Below are positions 1 through 8,641 of a DNA stretch of 64,000 nucleotides, one piece after another. The translations under genes and the position numbers were made by a program. How positions within the stretch are numbered: position 1 is the stretch's first letter; each line of letters starts with the position of its first letter. The stretch comes from Frankiales bacterium. Lineage in GTDB: Bacteria > Actinomycetota > Actinomycetes > Mycobacteriales > Jatrophihabitantaceae. The stretch lies in assembly GCA_025966315.1 (NCBI GenBank), contig JAOPUZ010000025.1, positions 1-64,000 of the forward strand, in the 5' to 3' direction. The notes below the pieces were generated by a model that saw nothing but the letters and a program-made list of their open reading frames with translations, was not told where the DNA came from and did not search any database.

Positions 1-96
1 CGGACGGCTCGGACGGCTCGGACGGCCCGGACGGCCCGGACGGCCCGGACGGCCCGGACCGCGCGGACCGCTCGGACCGCTCGGACGGCTGGGGCC
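1..96. repeat. 9-bp tandem repeat array at window edge
   Basis: About ten near-identical 9-base units (GGACGGCTC, GGACGGCCC or GGACCGCTC) run head to tail from the first base of the window. The array lies just downstream of the last Tad-locus gene on the minus strand. Read on that strand it is open in more than one frame (Ala-Val-Arg or Gly/Glu-Pro-Ser repeats), and a GTG at 107 could start such a frame directly after the stop at 110. It may therefore be the repetitive start of the next Tad gene or a non-coding minisatellite. The window edge prevents a decision. Confidence 0.75.
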
Positions 97-109
97 AGAC
101 GACGCACCG

Positions 110-334
110 TCAGCTGCCGGCCGATCCGGTGACGGAATCGAGGGCGTGGTTCACGGCGTCGGTTATCCGTCCACGGAATACGCCGAGGATTGCGACAACC
201 AACGCGGCAGTCATCACCGTGACCATCACCCATCCGGGGACATCACCGCGGTCGTCGACATTGCCGGTCAGCCGGCGCCGGCCCGCGAGATATCCGCTGG
301 CCATCCAAGCGGTCAGTAGCTGTACCTGAATCAC
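110..334 (-). CDS. Small membrane protein of the Tad pilus locus
   Basis: About 74 residues with one clear hydrophobic segment (roughly residues 35-55, around PGWVMVTVMTAALVVAILGVF) after a short charged stretch with DDRGDVPGW. Small proteins with an RGD-PGW-V-VT-MTA pattern are regularly found just after tadC in actinobacterial Tad loci, before the TadE-like pseudopilins. The role is probably pilus assembly or a pilin-like subunit, but no prepilin cleavage site is evident. I prefer the GTG at 334 because GGAG lies five bases upstream. An ATG at 352 would add six residues but has no ribosome binding site. Confidence 0.6.
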   Translation of the reverse strand: MIQVQLLTAWMASGYLAGRRRLTGNVDDRGDVPGWVMVTVMTAALVVAILGVFRGRITDAVNHALDSVTGSAGS

Positions 335-391
335 GATTGCTCCTGTTCCCATAGTGATAGAAAGACCTCGTTGTCGGCGCGACGTCGTTGG

Positions 392-1333
392 CTAGCTGGA
401 CAGCGATGTCAGGGTGGTCAGCCCTGGATACAGGGCGAACAGGACAGTGACTGGCAAGATCAGGAACACCACGGGCACCATCATGTGCAGCTCCTTCTGG
501 CCACCGGCCTCGAGCAGGGCGCGCTTGGACTGCTCGCGAACATCCGTTGCCTGCGCTCGCAGCACGTCGGCCAATGGGGTGCCACGTTCGATCGCGACGA
601 CTACGCCCTGCAGGAATCGTCCGAAGGGTTCCGAACCCGTGCGTTCTGCCAACTCGGCCAAAGCGGTAACGACCGGAAGACCCGCTCTGGCCGCATCCAG
701 TGCCCGCGACAGGTCAGCCGCGACCTCTCCCGCCGTGATCCGGCACACCCGATTCAAAGCGTCGAAGGGCGCTTCGCCGGCCGTGACGGACAGGGCCAGC
801 AGATCGGTCACCACCGGTAGTTCGGCCATGATCCGTTCTTCCCGCCGACGCAGCTGATGCCCCAGCCACCAGTCGCGCGCCAGCCCGCCCGCGATGGCCC
901 CACCGAAGGCTGCGAACAAGCCGAAGATCACGTCGACGCCATCGCCGACGCCGGACAGGATCCACATCAGCAAACCGCTGATCAGTGCTCCGGCACAGCC
1001 CCAACGGACCTGCTCGATCCGGAACTCCTCGACGCTGCCATCGTGCCCGAGGGCCGCGAGTCGGCGGCCGATGGAGGCGCTGCCGCCAACCGTTCGCTCT
1101 AGTCGCGACGTCACCCGGGCCAGCACCGCCGAGCCGATCCTGGTCACGCCGCCCCCCATCGGGGTTTTACCCGATCCGGTGAGCAATCGCGACGGCAGCC
1201 TGGTGTCCATCAGATACGGAGCAATCCGCTCGGACATCGTCATGCGGCGCATCGGTGGAGCGAACCGGGCCGTCGCCACCAGCCCCAGCCCGCCGAGCAA
1301 ACCGAGTAGCGCCCCCAACCAACTCGTCATCAT
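392..1333 (-). CDS. tadC: TadC-like type II secretion F domain protein
   Basis: About 313 residues. N-terminal membrane segments (WLGALLGLLGGLGLVATA, then ALISGLLMWILSGVG and FGLFAAFGGAIAGG near residues 110-150) precede a T2SSF/TadC region (LPVVTDLLALSVTAGEAPFDAL) and a C-terminal membrane pair ending in VVFLILPVTVLFALYPGL. TadC is an inner-membrane platform protein working with TadB and the CpaF ATPase to assemble Flp pili. The start is taken at ATG 1333, overlapping the tadB stop, so translation is coupled. The reading frame stays open far upstream, but that part lies inside tadB and is not used. Confidence 0.88.
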   Translation of the reverse strand: MMTSWLGALLGLLGGLGLVATARFAPPMRRMTMSERIAPYLMDTRLPSRLLTGSGKTPMGGGVTRIGSAVLARVTSRLERTVGGSASIGRRLAALGHDGSVEEFRIEQVRWGCAGALISGLLMWILSGVGDGVDVIFGLFAAFGGAIAGGLARDWWLGHQLRRREERIMAELPVVTDLLALSVTAGEAPFDALNRVCRITAGEVAADLSRALDAARAGLPVVTALAELAERTGSEPFGRFLQGVVVAIERGTPLADVLRAQATDVREQSKRALLEAGGQKELHMMVPVVFLILPVTVLFALYPGLTTLTSLSS

Positions 1334-2220
1334 CGAAGCACCCGCGGCTGTTCGGGCAGGCGCCCCAGCCGGAGCATCAATCGGTACGCAACCGCTGAGG
1401 CGGTGGCGCCCGACGCCAACAAGATGATCCCGCTGGAACTGTCGAAGGCGGTGAGCGTGGTGGGCTGCGTGCCCAGCAGCAGCAAGACCAGCCAGGGGGC
1501 CGCGACCGCGAGCCGGGCGGCATTCACGGTCCATCCTTGTCTCGTCTCCAGTTCCGCCCGCGTTCGCGCGTCGATCCTCAGGAGCTCGGACAGCGTCCTC
1601 AGCATCGTGCTGACCTCGCTGCCGCCGACTTCGCCGGCCAGCCGCAATGTCTCGCACACGCGGTCGGCAACGGGCTCGGCCAGCTGAGCCTTGAGCGTGT
1701 CCAGGCAATGTCCGAACCGCCCGGTCGCCACGTACGCCGAGCCGAAGCTCGCAAACGCAGGGCGTAACGACGCCGGTCCGCGCAGCGCCAACGCGGCGAG
1801 GGCATCTGGCAAGGCCATGCCGGCGCGGATTGCCGAGGCCAGATTGTCAATCGCTTCCGGCCAGACCGCACGAAATTCCGTCATCCGGCGTAGTCGTGCC
1901 CGACGCACGAGTGTCACCGGAACCAGAGCCGCAAACAGGCCGAAGCAGACGGCCACCGCTGTCGTGTGGGTGGCGATGAGAACAACGATGCCGACGCCCA
2001 AGCTGGCGGCGACCTGGATGCCGAGCAACTGGCCCGGCCGCATCCGCTCGAACCCGGCTTGCCGGATGAGTTCGCGCCGGCGCAGCGACCACGCTCGCAG
2101 CTGACCCGGCCGTGCCCGCAGCGGCTCGGGCACGCCACGCGCACGCCGGCGCAATGACACCACGCCCTGCCACATCAGGATCACACCGACCGCGGCCGCA
2201 AGTCCGAGCAGACCACCCAT
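1330..2220 (-). CDS. tadB: TadB-like type II secretion F domain protein
   Basis: About 296 residues: an N-terminal membrane helix (LLGLAAAVGVILMWQGVVSL), a central hydrophobic pair (VAASLGVGIVVLIATHTTAVAVCFGLFAALVPV split into two helices), the T2SSF core (WPEAIDNLASAIRAGMALPDAL) and a C-terminal membrane helix (APWLVLLLLGTQP). With TadC it forms the inner-membrane platform of the Tad pilus. The ATG at 2220 shares one base with the cpaF stop codon (TGATG), a strong sign of translational coupling in a cpaF-tadB-tadC operon. A TTG one codon upstream is the only close alternative. Confidence 0.88.
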   Translation of the reverse strand: MGGLLGLAAAVGVILMWQGVVSLRRRARGVPEPLRARPGQLRAWSLRRRELIRQAGFERMRPGQLLGIQVAASLGVGIVVLIATHTTAVAVCFGLFAALVPVTLVRRARLRRMTEFRAVWPEAIDNLASAIRAGMALPDALAALALRGPASLRPAFASFGSAYVATGRFGHCLDTLKAQLAEPVADRVCETLRLAGEVGGSEVSTMLRTLSELLRIDARTRAELETRQGWTVNAARLAVAAPWLVLLLLGTQPTTLTAFDSSSGIILLASGATASAVAYRLMLRLGRLPEQPRVLR

Positions 2221-3545
2221 CAAAGCCGCCGGGTTATTTCACTCGATGGGCCGACGGGCGGGCCACCGAAGCGCCGTACCGATGAAAGATCGTCGGCTTG
2301 GGAACGGCCGGCAGCGTCGCATTCGGCACCGAGCAACGACGCCACACTGTGACCAGCACGCGCAAACCGCTCTGGGTGCGGTGGATAACCACCGGCCCGG
2401 CGCAGCTCACCATCCTGGATTGTGAAGATGTCCGACGTCTCGATCACGTCACCTTCGACCCGCCCCGACACCCCGACAATCTCGGTCACCCGCCGCGATC
2501 CATCCGGCTCGATACCCAATTGGACGATGAGGTCGACCGATGCCGCCACGGTCGGCACCACGAAGGAGGAACTCACATTTCCCCCTGCCAGCAAGGGTAA
2601 AGTGCACATCTTCAGCAACGCCTCGCGGGCGGAATTCGCGTGCAACGTGCACATGCCGGGCAGGCCGCTGTTGAGGGCAATGAGCAGATCCAGACATTCT
2701 TCCTGCCGTACCTCACCGACGACGATCCGGTCCGGGCGCATTCTAAGCGCCTCTTTCACCAGTCGTCTGAGTGTGATCTCGCCGGTGCCTTCGAGACTTG
2801 CCGGCCGTGTCTGCATCGCGACGACGTCGGCGCCCGGTACTCGCAGCTCGAAGACTTCCTCGGCTGTGATTACCCTTTCGCCCGCAGGCAATGCGGCACA
2901 CAGCGCGTTCAACATAGTCGTCTTGCCCGCCTGCGTTCCGCCACATACGAGCACGTTCAGCCCAGCATTTACCGCAGCGGCGAGAAACTTGGCCGCCGAC
3001 GTGGTGAGCGTCCCCCGCCGGATCAACTCGCCCAGGCCGGCCTTGCTGATCACGAACTTCCTGATGTTGACGGCCATATGTTGCTGGGTCACAGATGGGA
3101 TGACCACATGCAATCGCGAGCCATCTGGCAGCTGCGCATCCACGAACGGCGTCGACAGGTCGACGCGGCGACCCGAGTTACGCAACATCTTCTCGACCAG
3201 TTCGGCCACCTGATGGTCACCGAAGATTACGTTCGTCAACTCCGACTTGCCGCCACGGGCAACGAATACGCGGTCTGGCCTATTGACCCAGATCTCTTCC
3301 ACCGACGGATCGTCGAGGTATTGCTGCAGCGGCCCGAAACCAGCAACCTCGTCGAAGACGACCTCGGCGGTCTTGGCCGGATCGACCAGCAGCGGCCAGT
3401 CCGACATCGACGCCCGATCCAGATAATCGGCGATTACCTCATCGATTGCGACCCGCACCAGGTCCGGGCGTTCGTTCGGGTCGAGGGAACGACGCCGCAC
3501 CAGCTCGCGAACCTCGTCCTCAACAACCTGTACCGCTGCCCGCAC
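2220..3545 (-). CDS. cpaF: CpaF/TadA family Tad pilus ATPase
   Basis: Secretion ATPase of about 441 residues that powers Flp pilus assembly with TadB and TadC. The N-terminal domain has the GFGPLQQYLDDPSVEEIWVN signature (about 69-88). The Walker A motif is GGTQAGKTT (about 202-210), followed by EEVFELR, the Asp-box/Walker B region RPDRIVVGEVR and the histidine-box HANSAREAL. The start is set at GTG 3545 because GAGGGGGA lies nine bases upstream and the length then matches the family. A TTG at 3704 would add 53 residues with no conserved content. No CpaE/Ssd-like partner precedes it here. Confidence 0.9.
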   Translation of the reverse strand: MRAAVQVVEDEVRELVRRRSLDPNERPDLVRVAIDEVIADYLDRASMSDWPLLVDPAKTAEVVFDEVAGFGPLQQYLDDPSVEEIWVNRPDRVFVARGGKSELTNVIFGDHQVAELVEKMLRNSGRRVDLSTPFVDAQLPDGSRLHVVIPSVTQQHMAVNIRKFVISKAGLGELIRRGTLTTSAAKFLAAAVNAGLNVLVCGGTQAGKTTMLNALCAALPAGERVITAEEVFELRVPGADVVAMQTRPASLEGTGEITLRRLVKEALRMRPDRIVVGEVRQEECLDLLIALNSGLPGMCTLHANSAREALLKMCTLPLLAGGNVSSSFVVPTVAASVDLIVQLGIEPDGSRRVTEIVGVSGRVEGDVIETSDIFTIQDGELRRAGGYPPHPERFARAGHSVASLLGAECDAAGRSQADDLSSVRRFGGPPVGPSSEITRRL

Positions 3546-3802
3546 GCCGATCCGTCCCCCTCGATCATCGTCGCCGACGTTTCTTTGTTGATCTCCGTTG
3601 ACTGTTGCGGCGAGCGTAACGAGCGTCGGGCACGCGTTCGACCATTGATGATCGATTGTGGATAACTCCGGGGACGGCCACTGCGCTTCTGCACCGAACG
3701 GCAATGACGCGACGAAATAGGGGCAGCGGCTGAGCCGACGGAAAGCTGACTCCGCCGACCAAGCCGCCTATGCCTACCCACGCGAGCTGATCGAACCGGC
3801 TG

Positions 3803-5635
3803 TCAGCCCTCGGATCGCGCGGGACCGGACGTAACGGCAACCGCGGCGTCCTTCGACGCGACGGTGCCGAAGTAGGAGGCCGCCAACTCCGGGTCAGCGG
3901 TCAGCTCCTCATACGTCCCATGTGCTCGGATGCCGCCGGCTTCCAGGAAGTACACCGAGGTGGCCACGTCGCGAACCACTTCGAGGTTGTGCTCGACGAG
4001 CAGGATGGTGCGCCCCTGGCTGCCCAATTCACCGATCAGTTTCAACACCGACCGGGCAATGTCTGTGCCGACGCCGGCCACCGGCTCGTCCAGCAACATG
4101 ACCTGCGCGTCAGTGGCGATCACCCGGGCCAGCGCTACCAGTTTCTGCTCGCCGAAGCTGAGCGTGCCCGCCACCGCCAACGGCTTGCCCTGCAGATTCA
4201 CCAATTCCAGCGCGGAGGCCGCGCGATCGAGCGCTGTTGCCACTTCACGACGCACAGCTCGCGGCGCGACGATCATCCGGAACAGTGAAATCGTCTTCGG
4301 CTCGGCCGCGCCGAGCAGGACATTCTCTAGCACGGTCATGCCATAGCTGAGCCGCACTTCTTGAAACGAGCGAACCATCCCGCTGTGCACGACCTTGTCG
4401 ATCTGACGTCCGGTCACATCCTTGCCGAACAGTGAAACCGAGCCACTGTCCGGCCTGATTGCGCCGCTCAGCAAGTTGAACAAGGTTGTTTTGCCCGCGC
4501 CGTTCGGTCCCACCAGACCGACTATCTGGCCCGCCGGCAGGGCGAAGTCGAATCCGTCCGCGACGACGAGCCCACCAAACCGTTTACGCAAGGACTTGGC
4601 GGTCAACACCATCACCGGTTCGGTCGCGTCGGCCGGCGGCAAATGATGCACCTCGGTGGGCGCCACATCGGCGAGATCGGCCTCGACTGCGGCACTGGTC
4701 AGCGGTACAGAAGGGTCCGGTGATCGGTGCAGCTTGGCCGCCCGCTTCACGTAGCGGCGCACGATCGGCGAGGAAATCTCGGGCAATATGCCGGTCGGAC
4801 GCCACATCATGACGGCGATGAGACCGAAGCCGAAAGCGACCTGCTGTAGTTGAGCCGACGTTGTGGCGGACAGGCCCCCGACGTGCTGTAGCAAGCGCGG
4901 CACGACCTCGACCAACGTCGCGCCGATCACCGGCCCGAAGGGTCGACCCAGACCGCCGACAATCACCATGGTCACGATCAGGACGCCTTGTGTGAAGCCG
5001 AACGAGCCAGGCCCCGCGATTCCGGTGTAGAAGACGTAGAGTGCGCCGGCCAGACCGCACATGGACGCCGAGATCGTGAATGCCGCTACTTTCGCACGCG
5101 TGGTGTTGAATCCCGAGGCGCGGACGGCCAATTCGTCCTCACGCAAGCCCTTGAGGACGACGCCGTACATCGAATCGCCCAACCATCGAACCAGCAAGTA
5201 CGACAGCGCGGCGAGCCCGACAGTGAACGGCAAGAATGATTTGACGCTGTCCAGATGCACGCCGAACGCAACCAGGTGGGTGACGTAGAAGCCCGCCTGC
5301 CCGCCGAAGGCAGCAACGGCTTCGACGACGCCCACGATCACCGACGCTGCGGCCACGGTCAACAGGATCACGTACTCGATCGTCAAACGCATCGACGGAT
5401 CGCTCAGCACCAGCCCGATGATCGCGCCGACGATCAACGCGATCAGGGCCGCCAGCGGGGCGGCGACATGATGCAGCGAGGCGAACCAGGCCGCCGAATA
5501 GCCTCCCGCCCCGCCAAAAGCTGTCGGCACCACGGCGGGGACTCCGGCCCAGCCGACCAGCAGATTCACCGCGACGGCATAAATCGTGAAAATGGCAGCG
5601 AGATTCGCTACGTCAGCCCAGACTTCACTGTTCAC
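3803..5635 (-). CDS. Branched-chain amino acid-type ABC transporter, LivM permease fused to LivG ATPase
   Basis: A 610-residue fusion. Residues 1 to about 300 are a LivM-type permease with about eight hydrophobic segments and the family motif GLREDELAVRASGFN. Residues from about 345 to 610 are a LivG-type ATPase: Walker A GPNGAGKTT, Q-loop SFQEVRL, signature LSFGEQ, Walker B VMLLDEP and H-loop EHNLEVV. It would import branched-chain amino acids or related small substrates. A LivH permease, a LivF ATPase and a binding protein are normally needed, and none is encoded within the neighbouring 5 kb. The GTG at 5635 is the chosen start. The substrate cannot be told from sequence. Confidence 0.88.
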   Translation of the reverse strand: MNSEVWADVANLAAIFTIYAVAVNLLVGWAGVPAVVPTAFGGAGGYSAAWFASLHHVAAPLAALIALIVGAIIGLVLSDPSMRLTIEYVILLTVAAASVIVGVVEAVAAFGGQAGFYVTHLVAFGVHLDSVKSFLPFTVGLAALSYLLVRWLGDSMYGVVLKGLREDELAVRASGFNTTRAKVAAFTISASMCGLAGALYVFYTGIAGPGSFGFTQGVLIVTMVIVGGLGRPFGPVIGATLVEVVPRLLQHVGGLSATTSAQLQQVAFGFGLIAVMMWRPTGILPEISSPIVRRYVKRAAKLHRSPDPSVPLTSAAVEADLADVAPTEVHHLPPADATEPVMVLTAKSLRKRFGGLVVADGFDFALPAGQIVGLVGPNGAGKTTLFNLLSGAIRPDSGSVSLFGKDVTGRQIDKVVHSGMVRSFQEVRLSYGMTVLENVLLGAAEPKTISLFRMIVAPRAVRREVATALDRAASALELVNLQGKPLAVAGTLSFGEQKLVALARVIATDAQVMLLDEPVAGVGTDIARSVLKLIGELGSQGRTILLVEHNLEVVRDVATSVYFLEAGGIRAHGTYEELTADPELAASYFGTVASKDAAVAVTSGPARSEG

Positions 5636-5722
5636 AGTTTCGACGCCTGCTCTGTTAGGCGATTCTCGTCAACGGAACTCACGCTGGTTTATAGCACGCT
5701 CGGCATTCAGGTTGATGATTAC

Positions 5723-5751
5723 TTGACCGAATCATACTAAGCGCGCATACT
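5723..5751 (+). promoter_or_regulatory. Sigma-70-like promoter giving a probably leaderless transcript
   Basis: TTGACC (5723-5728) and CATACT (5746-5751) are separated by exactly 17 bases. The ATG of the following gene begins seven bases after the -10 box and no Shine-Dalgarno sequence precedes it. Transcription would start at or next to the start codon, so the SRPBCC-marR mRNA is likely leaderless. Confidence 0.55.
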
Positions 5752-5757
5752 ACTTTC

Positions 5758-6195
5758 ATGATCGAGATTGCGACCGCTCACGTTGCCTCCACTGCCCCCG
5801 CCGGCGCCTTTTTCGAGCGTTGGGCCGACATGGCCAGCTGGCCGGAATGGAATCTGGACACCCAATGGGTCCGGCTCGACGGCCCATTCCGGGAAGGCGC
5901 CACGGGAACCCTCAAGCCGAAGGGCGGACCGAAAGTCAGGTTCAAGGTCGGAACACTGATTCCGGATCGCCAGTTCGTCGACGTCTCCCACCTCATCGGG
6001 GCACGACTGACGTTTTCCCACGAGGTGATGTCCACCCCGGACGGCGGCTGCATGGTCGACGTGCACGTGAGCATGCGCGGGCCGCTGGCCTTCATGTGGG
6101 ATCGCCTGCTCGGCAGCGGGCTGCGCTCCTCCGTCCAGCCGGATCTCGAACGGCTCGCTCGGCTGGCCGAGGGATCCGCGGTCACCTCGCCATGA
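5758..6195 (+). CDS. SRPBCC (START/Bet v1-like) family protein
   Basis: A 145-residue single-domain protein with the SRPBCC/polyketide-cyclase pattern: an N-terminal strand after which VASTAPAGAFFERWADMASWPEW matches the usual helix (split here by family convention), then FREGATGTLKPKGGPKVRFKV and a C-terminal helix LERLARLAEG. Members bind hydrophobic ligands in a helix-grip fold; no catalytic residues can be assigned. It overlaps the following MarR gene by four bases (ATGA), so the two are co-translated and the pair may respond to a shared small ligand. The ATG at 5758 follows the -10 box closely. Confidence 0.85.
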   Translation: MIEIATAHVASTAPAGAFFERWADMASWPEWNLDTQWVRLDGPFREGATGTLKPKGGPKVRFKVGTLIPDRQFVDVSHLIGARLTFSHEVMSTPDGGCMVDVHVSMRGPLAFMWDRLLGSGLRSSVQPDLERLARLAEGSAVTSP

Positions 6196-6707
6196 CCGAA
6201 CCGGCGAAGCGACGCCACGTGCGCGCCGTGCCGCCGAACGCCGGCTCGCGGCAGCTGGCCACGATCCATGCTTCGGCGGACGATAGTCCCGGCTTGCTCC
6301 TGTGGCAGGTGACGAACGAGTGGCAGGCCGCCCAACGGGCGGCGCTGAAGCCATACGAGCTGACCCACGTGCAATTCGTGCTGCTCGCCTCGCTCACCTG
6401 GCTCAGCTCGCTCCCCGCACTCGCGAACGATGGCCCGGTAACCCAGCAACAATTGGCCCAGCACGCCGCGACCGACCCGATGATGACGTCGCAGGTCGTG
6501 CGCGCTTTAGCCGAACGCGGCCTGATCGAGCGCACTCAGCACCCGACCGACGCCCGTGCCCGGGCGCTTTCGGTCACTGCTCGCGGCCGCGAGTTGGCCA
6601 ACCGCGCGATCGTCGCGGTGGAACATTGCGACGCCACGTTCTTCGCCCCGCTCGGCAAGGATGCGCAGCACTTCGCCCAGCAGTTGCGCGCGTTGCGTCG
6701 GCGCTGA
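6192..6707 (+). CDS. MarR family transcriptional regulator
   Basis: A 171-residue winged-helix regulator. The recognition region reads TQQQLAQHAATDPMMTSQVV followed by RALAERGLIERTQHPTDARARALSVT, the typical MarR helix-turn-helix and wing with the DxRAR motif near residue 120. The N-terminal 40 residues are a variable extension. It starts inside the stop codon of the SRPBCC gene. It probably represses this two-gene operon or nearby genes in response to a hydrophobic ligand. No palindromic operator is obvious in the short upstream region. Confidence 0.87.
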   Translation: MTEPAKRRHVRAVPPNAGSRQLATIHASADDSPGLLLWQVTNEWQAAQRAALKPYELTHVQFVLLASLTWLSSLPALANDGPVTQQQLAQHAATDPMMTSQVVRALAERGLIERTQHPTDARARALSVTARGRELANRAIVAVEHCDATFFAPLGKDAQHFAQQLRALRRR

Positions 6708-6774
6708 CGGCTGGCCGCCGGGGACGAGGAAACGCGACCGCCGAATTGTCGTAGGCGCTGTCTAACCTGCATTC

Positions 6775-7899
6775 ATGACCGACGGCATCACACGTGAGCA
6801 AGTAATTCGCTACCGGCTGCGCGCCCAACAACTCGGGCGTCCCACTGCTACGTTGGCCGATACCGCAGTGCTCGACTACGGCGTGCAGGACACCGGTCCG
6901 GACGGCAGCCACTGGGCGCTCGCTGTCCGCGGCGTTGACGTCGCCGCTATGACCGACCAACACCTCGCACTGGTCTGGACGCTTCGCGGTGCCCCGCACT
7001 TGTACCGGCGAGCGGATCTGTCCCGGATCGCCGCCGCCATCGAGCCGTTCTCCGCCGACGATGCGGCCAAACGCATCTTCGACGCGTCGAAACCGTTGAA
7101 GGCGGCCGGTATCGACACCGTCGACGCCCTGAATCACGTGGCCACGACGATGCATTCCGTGATCAGCAAGTCCGTCGATCACGCACTGGTCAAGGGCGAG
7201 GTCTCAGGTCAGCTCAGCTCGATGCTGGACGAGCCGTATCTGCGGTACTGCCGTCCGTGCCAGGCCACCCACATCTACGAGATGCCCTTTCGGTTGGCTG
7301 CGCTGCGGGCCGGTATCGAGCTGGACGCGGGCACCTCACCGCCGGTGCTGCGCCTGATCCCAAGATTCAAGCCCGCGGCCACCGTGCCCCGGCGGTTCGA
7401 CGTCATCCGTTGCTACCTTCGACTGCTCGGGCCGGCCACGCCCAAAACCGTCGCCGCGTACATCGATGCCCCGGTCAAGGAAGTATCCCGACGCTGGCCC
7501 GCCGATGCCGTGCCGGTCACGGTTGACGGCGAGCAGCGCTGGGTCCTCGAGGCCGACGCCGACGCCCTGAACGACGCGGGCGCCCCGCATGATGGCGAGA
7601 AGCCGACCCACCTGCTTGGACCGTTTGACATGTTTCTGCAGGGCAAGGACAGGTCGCTGCTTGTCCCCAGCACTGACCACGCCAAATCACTGTGGCCGGT
7701 GCTGGGTCGCCCCGGTGCCGTTCTGCTCGAGGGGGACATCGCGGGCACCTGGCGACCGCGCAAATCCGGTCGCGCGCTCACCGTCAACGTCAGGCTCTGG
7801 AGCAAAATTCGTGCGGGACAACGGCACCAGATCGAAGCTGCCTCGCAACGCCTTGCTGCCTTCCGAAACACGACCCTGCACGGTGTGGTCTATGAGTAG
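6775..7899 (+). CDS. Winged-helix DNA-binding protein of the AlkZ/YcaQ (HTH_42) family
   Basis: A 374-residue protein of the HTH_42 family (PF06224), which includes the DNA glycosylases AlkZ and YcaQ/AlkX. Family landmarks are the N-terminal [17 protein letters not shown] block, [11 protein letters not shown] near residue 80, the winged-helix segment around 210-250 and the C-terminal [14 protein letters not shown] and [15 protein letters not shown] blocks. Known glycosylases carry a Q-x-Q or Q-x-D catalytic motif at the first block; here the equivalent reads Q-D-T, so base-excision activity is uncertain. The start ATG lies six bases after a TAACCT box and lacks a ribosome binding site, so the transcript may be leaderless. 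Confidence 0.82.
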   Translation: MTDGITREQVIRYRLRAQQLGRPTATLADTAVLDYGVQDTGPDGSHWALAVRGVDVAAMTDQHLALVWTLRGAPHLYRRADLSRIAAAIEPFSADDAAKRIFDASKPLKAAGIDTVDALNHVATTMHSVISKSVDHALVKGEVSGQLSSMLDEPYLRYCRPCQATHIYEMPFRLAALRAGIELDAGTSPPVLRLIPRFKPAATVPRRFDVIRCYLRLLGPATPKTVAAYIDAPVKEVSRRWPADAVPVTVDGEQRWVLEADADALNDAGAPHDGEKPTHLLGPFDMFLQGKDRSLLVPSTDHAKSLWPVLGRPGAVLLEGDIAGTWRPRKSGRALTVNVRLWSKIRAGQRHQIEAASQRLAAFRNTTLHGVVYE

Positions 7900-7939
7900 G
7901 CCGACCAGGTCAGGATCGGGCACGCGCCAAGCCGCTCCG

Positions 7940-8578
7940 TCAGCGATATCGAGTGGTGTCCCCTGGACCCTGCTCAGGCGGGTATTGACTTGTTGGGTAT
8001 CCGTCCGGTTGCTGTCGACTCGGCGGCAACGGTGCGCCCTGGGCAAAACCGCCGGTGTCGTACGGCCGGGACCGCCGCGTCGAATCGGCCTCTACCAACC
8101 GGTTGAGCGTCTGCTGAATCTTGTCCGCACGCGGAATGTTCACCAGCGTCTCCTGGCCGTTCTCACTCGCCGACTCGATCGAGAGCGAGCCGGACCGGAA
8201 GATGCGGTCGCTCAGGGACTGCTCGTAGGACACATCACTGATCCGACCAAGTGTGATGTCACGACCTCTGTGCTTGAGCACCCCGCGCCGGATGAGGACG
8301 CGATGCGTCGTGATCACGTAGTGCGTGGAGCGCCAGCGCAGTACCGGTGCGAGGGTGAACCAAAGGATCAACACCAGGCCCACCACGATGATGGCAATCA
8401 GCAAGTACTGGTGGGCGTTGTGGTGGTCGGTGGAATCAGGCAGGAACGCGATCGCCACACCGGCCAGCGCACAGACGACGATGAACGACAACACGGCGGG
8501 CACCAGCGTCAGCCAATGCGGATGGAGGTGTTCGACGATCTCCTCATCCTCCGCGAGCAACTTCTCCGGAAACGCCAT
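7940..8578 (-). CDS. Membrane-anchored bacterial PH domain protein
   Basis: A 212-residue protein with two membrane helices (about 23-45 and 58-80) followed by a bacterial PH domain (DUF304/bPH2): [38 protein letters not shown] and a strand [12 protein letters not shown] (about 90-150). The tail from about 170 is proline-, glycine- and glutamine-rich and probably disordered. Function is unknown; such proteins sit at the membrane. It lies next to birA, as in mycobacteria as I recall it. The ATG at 8578 places the helices in register with the family. Confidence 0.85.
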   Translation of the reverse strand: MAFPEKLLAEDEEIVEHLHPHWLTLVPAVLSFIVVCALAGVAIAFLPDSTDHHNAHQYLLIAIIVVGLVLILWFTLAPVLRWRSTHYVITTHRVLIRRGVLKHRGRDITLGRISDVSYEQSLSDRIFRSGSLSIESASENGQETLVNIPRADKIQQTLNRLVEADSTRRSRPYDTGGFAQGAPLPPSRQQPDGYPTSQYPPEQGPGDTTRYR

Positions 8579-8641
8579 CTGCCTGCTCCCTCACTCACCG
8601 CCCCGACGTCAGGTCGAGGACCGGGGCTACCTGCGGTGAGG

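Noticed and set aside
1-96. CRISPR array
   Set aside because: Units are nine bases, adjacent and without spacers; no cas genes are present.
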